Below, piece after piece: positions 1 to 5,546 of a stretch of DNA of 9,426 nt (position 1 is its first letter; every line of letters begins with the position of its first letter). The notes under the pieces were generated by a model. That model ran no database searches. It saw only the letters and a program-made list of their open reading frames with translations, and was not told the DNA's origin. The translations under genes were made by a program, and so were the position numbers. The stretch comes from an uncultured Bacillota bacterium (GTDB lineage Bacteria > Bacillota > Clostridia > Peptostreptococcales > Anaerovoracaceae), in the NCBI GenBank assembly GCA_946631075.1, contig CAMOZS010000053.1, forward strand, positions 1 to 9,426, written 5' to 3'.

Positions 1-837
1 GCCCGCTGCATGGGCATCGATATGGCCAGAAACTTCCGCCGGCCCTACTTCGCGGTCGACCTGACGGATTTCTGGCGCAGATGGCACATTTCCCTGAGTT
101 TCTGGACAAGAGACTATATCTTCTTCGCGGTGGCTATGTCCAAGCCCATCGGCCGTTTCGGCAAGAAGTGCCGGAAGGTCCTGGGAGACCGGATCGGTAA
201 GCTGATCCCGGTCTTCATCGGACAGATCTGCGTATTCATGATCATCGGTCTGTGGCACGGGGCGGAGCTGCGCTACATCGCCTACGGCCTCTACAACGCC
301 GCGATCATCATCACGGGCATGTGCCTGGAACCCTATTTCGTCAAGTGGCTGGAGAAGCTGCACATCAAGAGAGAGGGCAAGCCCTTTACTCTCTTCCGGA
401 TGATCCGGACCTTCTGCGTGGTATCCTTCGGACGGATCTTCTCCAATGGACAGTCCTTCAAGGCATCCATCCACATGATGCGGTCCATCTTCCGGCCCTA
501 CCACGGCGGTTTCATGACCGCCTACACAGCCTTTGCGCTGACGAAATGGGACTATGTGGTCCTCTTCTTCGGATGCCTGACCGTCTTCTGTGTCAGCGTC
601 ATCCAGGAGAGAAGATATAATTACAAAAAAGCCCACGAGGGCGGAGGAGCGCAGATCATCGCCATGGTCGGCGCCGGATCCGGCAAGGAGACCGACGCGG
701 AGATGCGCGAATGGATCGACGGCAAAGCGACCCTGATCCGCTGGACCCTGTACCTGGCCCTGTTCCTGGCAGTGCTCCTGCTGGGAGTCTACGGACCCAG
801 CTACGATCCGACGGTCTTTATCTACAGAGAGTTCTAG
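1..837 (+). CDS. dltB: MBOAT family O-acyltransferase, DltB-like (5' partial)
   Basis: The reading frame is open from base 1, so the N-terminus lies outside the window; an internal Met at base 10 is not the true start. About 278 residues remain. The product is a polytopic membrane acyltransferase of the MBOAT family. The hallmark motif FWRRWH lies at nt 70-87, preceded by NFRRPY, and the probable catalytic His is in GLWHG (cac, nt 256-258). In Dlt systems this protein moves a D-alanyl group from the carrier protein to lipoteichoic acid on the outer face of the membrane. The adjacent adenylation and carrier genes support that role. About 190 residues follow the catalytic His, more than in short DltB proteins (roughly 80, from memory) and closer to AlgI-type O-acetylases. 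The tail contains a soluble, charged loop (about nt 600-740) and a final membrane helix. The C-terminus, FIYREF, recalls the FIYFQF ending of DltB. MBOAT identity is secure; the exact acyl substrate is not. Confidence 0.88.
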   Translation, partial: ARCMGIDMARNFRRPYFAVDLTDFWRRWHISLSFWTRDYIFFAVAMSKPIGRFGKKCRKVLGDRIGKLIPVFIGQICVFMIIGLWHGAELRYIAYGLYNAAIIITGMCLEPYFVKWLEKLHIKREGKPFTLFRMIRTFCVVSFGRIFSNGQSFKASIHMMRSIFRPYHGGFMTAYTAFALTKWDYVVLFFGCLTVFCVSVIQERRYNYKKAHEGGGAQIIAMVGAGSGKETDAEMREWIDGKATLIRWTLYLALFLAVLLLGVYGPSYDPTVFIYREF

Positions 838-864
838 GAGAACCACAGGAGGAGTTTGTAAGAC

Positions 865-2379
865 ATGGTGAGAAATGTACTGGAGTATCTGGAGGCCAGC
901 GCAGCCCGGTTTCCGGACAAGATCGCCCTCAGGGACGAGAATGAGGAACTGACCTACAGCGAATATGTTTCACAGGCGAAGACCGTGGCCTCATGGCTTG
1001 CGGCGGGCGTGACGAAGGATCAGAGGAACCAGCCGGTGGCGGTCATCATCGACCGGAATATCCGTTCCATCGTCGCCTTCATCGGCATCGTCTACAGCGG
1101 CAATTTCTATGTGCCCATCGACAACACCATGCCGGCGGAGCGGGTCCAGCTGATCTATGACACCCTGCAGCCGGTAGCGGTGATCGACGCGAGAACGAAT
1201 ACATCCAAGCCCATCGAAGGGGCAAAGCCCATCGAAGAGATCCTGAAGGAGACGGCCATCGACGGACCGGCCCTGGACCTGATCCGCAGGAACGCGGTCG
1301 ACACGGATCCTCTCTACGGCATCTTCACTTCCGGGTCCACCGGAGTGCCCAAGGGGGTCGTGGTCTGCCACCGGTCGGTGGTCGACCTGGTGGAAGCCTT
1401 TGCCGATACCTTCGGATTTGATGAGAACATGGTCCACGGCAATCAGGCGCCTTTCGACTTCGACGTTTCGGTCAAGGACATCTACAATGCCATGCGCAAC
1501 GGGGCCACGGTGGTCGTGGTACCCAAAAAGCTGTTCATGCTGCCCAAGCTTCTGCTGGAATTCATCAGCGAGCATAAGATCAATACCATGATCTGGGCCG
1601 TATCCGCCCTGCGGATCGTCTCCGACTTCAAAGCCCTGGACGCGGCGGAGGAGATGACCGGGATCCGTTACATCATGTTCTCGGGAGAGGTGATGCCGGT
1701 CAAGGCGCTGAACTACTGGATCGACAATGTTCCGGACGCCCTGTATGTCAACCTGTACGGGCCGACGGAGATCACCTGCAACTGCACCTACTTCGTCGTA
1801 AACGGCAAGCAGGACGAGTGGAAGGCCCTGCCCATCGGAAAGCCCTTCCCCAACACCAGAGTCCTCCTGCTGGACGAGAAGAGGGAAAAGCTGGTGACCA
1901 AGGCAGGTGAGGTCGGCGAGCTGTGCGTAGCGGGAACCAGCCTGGCCCTGGGCTACTGGAACAATCCGGAGAAGACCGCAGAAGCCTTCTTCCAGGATCC
2001 GTCCATCACTGCCTACAGGAGCATCATTTACGGAACGGGAGATATGGCCTACTACAACGAGGAGGGAGACCTGGTCTTCGCCTCCAGACGGGATTTCCAG
2101 ATCAAGCACATGGGACACCGGATCGAGCTGGGCGAGATCGAAGTCGCCCTCAACGCCATCCCCTTCATCGAGACCTCCTGCTGTCTCTACGATGAGGCCA
2201 GAGGCAAGATCGTATGCTTCTACCAGTCCCAGAGCGAGGACACCCGGGCCATCGTCAAACTGCTGGGCGAGAAGCTGCCTAAATACATGTGGCCCAACAT
2301 TTTCAAGAGATACGATAAGCTGCCGATGAACAAAAACAGCAAGATCGACAGAGTTAAATTAAAAGAAGAACTTAAATAA
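865..2379 (+). CDS. dltA: DltA-like amino-acid adenylating enzyme (D-alanine--carrier protein ligase family)
   Basis: This 504-residue protein has the length of stand-alone DltA. It would adenylate an amino acid with ATP and load it on the phosphopantetheine arm of the carrier protein encoded next. Adenylation core motifs are visible in order: the phosphate-binding loop TSGSTGVPKG (about residues 155-164), the amino-group-binding Asp200 in FDFDVSV, NLYGPTE (296-302), YGTGD, RRDFQIKHMGHRIELGEIE (to about 426) and the catalytic Lys493 in NSKIDR. The RxDFQIK form is more DltA-like than NRPS-like. The start is the ATG at 865, with AGGAGGAG ten bases upstream. It lies 27 nt after the MBOAT gene and 22 nt before the carrier gene, so one operon is likely. 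Unusual: the DltA FCGEV motif reads FSGEV here, with Ser273 where canonical DltA has the Cys linked to D-alanine selection, and the residues after PTE are ITCNCT, not ATVAVT. The substrate may therefore be D-Ala or another small amino acid. Family assignment is strong. Confidence 0.88.
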   Translation: MVRNVLEYLEASAARFPDKIALRDENEELTYSEYVSQAKTVASWLAAGVTKDQRNQPVAVIIDRNIRSIVAFIGIVYSGNFYVPIDNTMPAERVQLIYDTLQPVAVIDARTNTSKPIEGAKPIEEILKETAIDGPALDLIRRNAVDTDPLYGIFTSGSTGVPKGVVVCHRSVVDLVEAFADTFGFDENMVHGNQAPFDFDVSVKDIYNAMRNGATVVVVPKKLFMLPKLLLEFISEHKINTMIWAVSALRIVSDFKALDAAEEMTGIRYIMFSGEVMPVKALNYWIDNVPDALYVNLYGPTEITCNCTYFVVNGKQDEWKALPIGKPFPNTRVLLLDEKREKLVTKAGEVGELCVAGTSLALGYWNNPEKTAEAFFQDPSITAYRSIIYGTGDMAYYNEEGDLVFASRRDFQIKHMGHRIELGEIEVALNAIPFIETSCCLYDEARGKIVCFYQSQSEDTRAIVKLLGEKLPKYMWPNIFKRYDKLPMNKNSKIDRVKLKEELK

Positions 2380-2401
2380 CATCGAGAGGAGATCAAAAGA
2401 A

Positions 2402-2629
2402 ATGGAAGAATTACTGAGAATCATGAGTGAAGTCAGACCGGACATCGATTTTGAGAACGAGACCGCTCTGATCGACAACGAGATGCTGGACTCCCTGGAC
2501 ATCGTCGCCATCGTTACGGATGTCAACGACGAGTTCGACATCGAGATCAACGTAAATGACCTGCTGCCGGAGAACTTCAACTCCGCCAAGGCCCTCTACG
2601 AACTGATCACCAAGCTCCAGTACGAATAA
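2402..2629 (+). CDS. dltC: DltC-like acyl/aminoacyl carrier protein
   Basis: A 75-residue acidic protein with the four-helix carrier-protein pattern. The phosphopantetheine attachment site is Ser31 in the motif MLDSLDIV. It would hold the amino acid activated by the upstream ligase as a thioester and present it to the MBOAT membrane protein. The length is close to that of DltC (about 78 residues). The DSLD context is closer to generic acyl carrier proteins than to the DSFGTV of classical DltC. The start at 2402 is supported by AGAGGAGA nine bases upstream. The gene sits 22 nt after dltA and is followed directly by a strong terminator, so it is the last gene of the operon; no dltD lies downstream. 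Confidence 0.9.
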   Translation: MEELLRIMSEVRPDIDFENETALIDNEMLDSLDIVAIVTDVNDEFDIEINVNDLLPENFNSAKALYELITKLQYE

Positions 2630-2641
2630 GGACAAGGAATC

Positions 2642-2689
2642 AAAAACTGCCTCGCCGGATCCGACAGGAACGGGCGGGGCAGTTTTTTT
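2642..2689. terminator. Bidirectional intrinsic terminator between dltC and the convergent lipoprotein gene
   Basis: The left arm (2642-2656, AAAAACTGCCTCGCC) pairs with the right arm (2673-2687), giving a 15-bp stem with one G-U pair and a loop of about 16 nt. On the plus strand the stem ends in seven T residues (2683-2689), as in a Rho-independent terminator for the dlt operon. On the minus strand the matching A-tract gives five U residues after the stem, so it can also end the convergent transcript from the gene at 2709-3797. Confidence 0.9.
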
Positions 2690-2708
2690 GTATGATTTTT
2701 CGCGGCCT

Positions 2709-3797
2709 CTACCGAGCCATGTTCTCCAGGCAGACTTTGACGAACTCCTTGAAGATCTCATTTCCCTGACGGCCGGTGTAGGTATCGGGGTGCCACTGGA
2801 CCCCGTAGATGGGAAGGCTTTCGTGTTCGATGGCCTCGGCATGGCGGTAGGGGTGGTCGGTGGACCAGGAGGTGATCCGGATCCCGTCACCGGGATCTCT
2901 GACCGCCTGGTGGTGGTGGAAATAGACTGAAGCCTTGGTCCCGTAGATCCGGCCCACCCAGGAATCCTCCTGGTTTTTGACGGTATGGAATCCGTCTTCA
3001 TAGGTGGGCTCTGCCGCGTCCGGATAGAGGTTCTGGATCATGGTCCCTCCGAAGGCCACATTGATCAGCTGACTTCCCCGGCAGATCCCGAAGACCGGCT
3101 TGCCAGCCTTTGCGAAACGTTTGATGGCCCGGATCTGGATCCGGTCCATGTCCGGGGTAAAGGGGCCGGCAGCAGGGTGGGCAGATTCTCCCCACAGGTC
3201 CGGGTCCACATCGCCGCCTCCGGGAATGACCAGGGCGTCATAGCGATCCGGGTCGGACTTTTTCAGCTTGTCCGCGGATGTGATATCGCAGCCGAAGCGG
3301 CGGAATTCCCGGGGGATGACCTCGTGGGTCTCTTCCTCTTCGATCATCAGGATCCGGGGATGGCGGAAGCGGGCCTTCATGGATACAGGATCGGAGCAGC
3401 CGCTGTAGAGGTAGGTGCCGTCAAGGTCCTGATAGGCCCGGACCTGGTAGCTGTAGGTCCTGCCGGTCCTGAGCCCGCGGTCGGTATAGGTGAGGGGGCC
3501 GCCGGATCCGCCGGCGGAGATGGTATCGATGTATTTCCTGTTGCGGTAGACGCGGTAGATGTCCGTATCCTCCACATGGGGCCAGGTCAGGACCGCCTTG
3601 TTGTTGAATTCCGCCTGGCAGGAGAGCTCGATCGTCGTCCCCAGGGGAAGGTCGGATACGCCGAACTGCCGGGGGCCGGCGCCGGTGAGCTGCTGAAGAT
3701 CAGCCTGGCTGCAGCCGGTCATGAGGAGGGTCAGGCAGAGGGTCAGAAGTCCGCCGCATATAATGTAATGTAACCGTTTTTTTCTCATAGCCTGCAT
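2709..3797 (-). CDS. Lipoprotein with FN3-like domain and C26/GATase1-type gamma-glutamyl hydrolase domain
   Basis: A 362-residue protein, expected on the outer face of the membrane as a lipoprotein. It begins with a basic n-region (MRKKR), a hydrophobic stretch and the lipobox LMTGC, with the lipidated Cys at residue 29. An FN3-like beta domain covers about residues 52-143 (LTW, YRVYRN and TYSYQVRAY strands). Residues 147-362 form a class I glutamine-amidotransferase/peptidase C26 domain with VIPGGGDVDP, the nucleophile Cys239 in GICRGS, HHHQAV, and His336 in QWHPD. Family members such as PuuD and folylpoly-gamma-glutamate hydrolase cut gamma-glutamyl bonds. The usual third triad residue is Glu in QWHPE; here it is Asp338. 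An external location and neighbouring wall enzymes suggest a gamma-glutamyl substrate in or near the wall, which is inference. The start is Met at 3797 or Met at 3788 (MRKKR); an in-frame stop lies just upstream and neither start has a clear ribosome binding site. It is divergent from the next gene and convergent with dltC. Confidence 0.88.
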   Translation of the reverse strand: MQAMRKKRLHYIICGGLLTLCLTLLMTGCSQADLQQLTGAGPRQFGVSDLPLGTTIELSCQAEFNNKAVLTWPHVEDTDIYRVYRNRKYIDTISAGGSGGPLTYTDRGLRTGRTYSYQVRAYQDLDGTYLYSGCSDPVSMKARFRHPRILMIEEEETHEVIPREFRRFGCDITSADKLKKSDPDRYDALVIPGGGDVDPDLWGESAHPAAGPFTPDMDRIQIRAIKRFAKAGKPVFGICRGSQLINVAFGGTMIQNLYPDAAEPTYEDGFHTVKNQEDSWVGRIYGTKASVYFHHHQAVRDPGDGIRITSWSTDHPYRHAEAIEHESLPIYGVQWHPDTYTGRQGNEIFKEFVKVCLENMAR

Positions 3798-3844
3798 AGT
3801 TTACCACAAGCTGTTCCCGGGGACAAGGATGGGGGAAGACATAC

Positions 3845-3873
3845 TTGTATTTTCTGGATATAGAGGATATAAT
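3845..3873 (+). promoter_or_regulatory. Sigma-A type promoter of the first FN3-NlpC/P60-like gene
   Basis: A -35 box TTGTAT (3845-3850) and a perfect -10 box TATAAT (3868-3873) are separated by exactly 17 nt. Transcription would start about 40 nt upstream of the gene's ATG at 3922. The -10 context AGGATATAAT is repeated in the promoter of the downstream paralogue. Nothing else of note is visible in the 124-nt divergent gap. Confidence 0.82.
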
Positions 3874-3921
3874 AGTCATAAGGATATGATGGGGAAAGTG
3901 GATGAATAAGGGAGATCACTT

Positions 3922-5439
3922 ATGAATTTCAGCGCAAAAACTAACAAATGGCTTCGGACAGGCATGGTATTCCTGCTGGCTCTTATGGTGGCGGCAGCCT
4001 TCTGCATGCCGGAGGAATCCCTTGCGAAGAAGGCGAAGAAACCGTCTAAGGTGACTGGCCTCAAGGTGACCGGCACATCCGCGACCACAGTATCACTTAA
4101 GTGGAAGAAAGCCAAGCACGCCAAGAAGTACGTGGTGTACAAGGCTTCCGGCAATAACGGCAAATACAGGAAAGTCAAGACCGTCAAGAAGGCCAGATAT
4201 ACAGCTAAGAAACTGACCACCAATACGACCTACCACTTCAAGGTACGGGCGGTGAACGGCAAGAAAAAAGGCAAGCTCAGCGGCGCGGTGTCCGCGACAC
4301 CCAAGCTGAAGAAGCCCTCCCTCAAGGTGCAGGATCTGGGTGAAGGGAACCGGCTGACCGTGAAGAAGAAGATCAGCGGCGCCAGCGGATACATCTATGA
4401 GAGAGACGGCAAGGTCGTCAAAGAGAAGAAGGGGTCCGTCTTCACCGACAAGACCGCTGAAGTAGGGAAGCAGTATACCTACAGGGTGGCAGCTTACCGG
4501 ACGGTGAACGGCAAGCGGATCCAGTCCTCCTGGTCGGGCAAGGTCAAGGCGACAAGGCCGGCCCTGTCCATCGAGCAGGTCACGGCTCCCTACGGGCTCC
4601 TCTATCAGGGAGTCGCCTTCACGATCAAAGGGAAGATCACAGGTTACAAGAGCATCAACAACGTGGTCGTCGGAGTCCAGTCCCAGGACGAGAGCGGAAG
4701 CTGGAGCTGGGTGGAGGACGTCATGACCACGGTCAGCGATTACGATAAAGATCCTGAGCTGAACGGGGGCAATCCCAAGGAATTCCGGATCCTGAAGATG
4801 GCCGATGAAGACGTCAAATTCGGAAGACTGGCGGTGGGCAAGTACCGCTACAAGGTCAGGGCGACCCTGTCGGACGGAACGGCCAAGACCCTGGTCAACC
4901 GGGAGTTTGAAGTCATCGAGCCCAACGTGACCGGAGGAGCGAAGAAGATCGCGGCCAAGGCCAAAGAGCTGGCCTATCCTTATGGGACCGATGTGGACAC
5001 CTACCGCTACAAGGGTGGCAAGCCGACCGACGCCTATAAGAAGGCTCTGGCCGCGGCCTATCCCAACCGCAGCAGCTGGGGAAGCAAGCCAAAGGCAGGG
5101 GCTTCCTGTGACGTTTTCGTAGGAACCACCATCCGGGCGACCGGTTATGACCGGCTCTTCCCGAGAGGGCTGGATGAGATCGAAGGGCACGTGAAGCTCT
5201 ATCCCAAACTCTGGAAAAAGATCAATACCAGATACGAAGCCAAGATGATGAAGGGCGACGTGATCTATATGATCTGGAACGGGGGAAGGACCGGCCACGT
5301 CTGCATCTACCTGGGCAACGGCAAGGTGGCCAACGCCCATTACGGCAGCGGAGGCAAGTACGGAGTCATCGAGAAATTCTCTTCCATCTGCAGGGATCGC
5401 AACTATAAGAAATTCTATGTTTTCCGGCCGGTAAAATAG
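3922..5439 (+). CDS. Secreted FN3-domain protein with C-terminal NlpC/P60-like cysteine peptidase domain
   Basis: A 505-residue exported protein. The signal peptide has a basic n-region, a hydrophobic core at about residues 14-28 and a likely cleavage after Ala35 (SLA). FN3-like modules cover about 42-127 and 131-213, then an Ig-like beta module about 215-333. The C-terminal domain (about 338-505) has Cys396 in GASCDVFV, His459 in GHVCIYLG and His473 in NAHYG, the Cys-His-His order of NlpC/P60 endopeptidases, which usually cut D-Glu to diamino-acid bonds in peptidoglycan. The Cys is followed by Asp-Val, not the usual Ser-Gly of DCSG, so this is a divergent subgroup; a CHAP-type fold is an alternative. 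Residues 36-136 contain 29 Lys and no Asp or Glu, suggesting binding to anionic wall polymers. The start at 3922 has a GGGAG site about 7 nt upstream. The gene has its own promoter and a paralogue directly downstream. Confidence 0.87.
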   Translation: MNFSAKTNKWLRTGMVFLLALMVAAAFCMPEESLAKKAKKPSKVTGLKVTGTSATTVSLKWKKAKHAKKYVVYKASGNNGKYRKVKTVKKARYTAKKLTTNTTYHFKVRAVNGKKKGKLSGAVSATPKLKKPSLKVQDLGEGNRLTVKKKISGASGYIYERDGKVVKEKKGSVFTDKTAEVGKQYTYRVAAYRTVNGKRIQSSWSGKVKATRPALSIEQVTAPYGLLYQGVAFTIKGKITGYKSINNVVVGVQSQDESGSWSWVEDVMTTVSDYDKDPELNGGNPKEFRILKMADEDVKFGRLAVGKYRYKVRATLSDGTAKTLVNREFEVIEPNVTGGAKKIAAKAKELAYPYGTDVDTYRYKGGKPTDAYKKALAAAYPNRSSWGSKPKAGASCDVFVGTTIRATGYDRLFPRGLDEIEGHVKLYPKLWKKINTRYEAKMMKGDVIYMIWNGGRTGHVCIYLGNGKVANAHYGSGGKYGVIEKFSSICRDRNYKKFYVFRPVK

Positions 5440-5462
5440 CAGGTTTCAAGACAAGGAAACTG

Positions 5463-5491
5463 TTGTCAAGGGGAACAGGATAGGATATAAT
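5463..5491 (+). promoter_or_regulatory. Sigma-A type promoter of the second FN3-NlpC/P60-like gene
   Basis: A -35 box TTGTCA (5463-5468) and a perfect -10 box TATAAT (5486-5491) are separated by 17 nt, inside the 107-nt gap after the first paralogue. It shares the ten-base AGGATATAAT string with the promoter at 3845-3873. No terminator is visible between the two paralogues, so the second gene may also receive read-through. Confidence 0.82.
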
Positions 5492-5528
5492 TTATATAGT
5501 TTACAGAGGTTTCAGCTAATAACGAGAT

Positions 5529-5535
5529 AAGAGGG
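5529..5535 (+). promoter_or_regulatory. Ribosome binding site deciding the start of the second paralogue
   Basis: AAGAGGG lies 11 nt before the ATG at 5547 but only 2 nt before an in-frame TTG at 5538. The latter spacing is too short for initiation, so the ATG (protein MRRRPK...) is the better start. Confidence 0.6.
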
Positions 5536-5546
5536 TATTGCTCATT

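Noticed and set aside
991..2118. 375-codon open frame on the minus strand inside the dltA-like gene
   Set aside because: It is antisense to a clear adenylation enzyme with all core motifs; its composition (rich in Asp, His, Gly, Arg) is typical of a shadow frame in GC-rich DNA.
2985..3773. 262-codon open frame on the plus strand over the lipoprotein gene
   Set aside because: Shadow of the minus-strand gene, which has a lipobox, FN3 and C26 motifs.
3798..3830. Minus-strand promoter for the lipoprotein gene (TTGTCC, 17 nt, TAAACT)
   Set aside because: The -10 box matches only four of six positions and would sit directly at the start codon, leaving almost no leader; not strong enough to annotate.
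4093..5340. 415-codon open frame on the minus strand inside the first NlpC/P60-like gene
   Set aside because: Antisense shadow; the plus-strand protein has a signal peptide, promoter, ribosome site and conserved domains, and the antisense product shows no recognisable domain.
5443..5468. Short inverted repeats (GTTTC/GAAAC and GACAA/TTGTC) near the -35 box of the second paralogue
   Set aside because: Only 5-bp arms with no T-tract, within chance expectation; neither a terminator nor a supported operator.
5538..5546. TTG at 5538 as the start of the second paralogue
   Set aside because: The ribosome binding site at 5529-5535 would be only 2 nt away; the ATG at 5547 fits better and gives a normal signal peptide.
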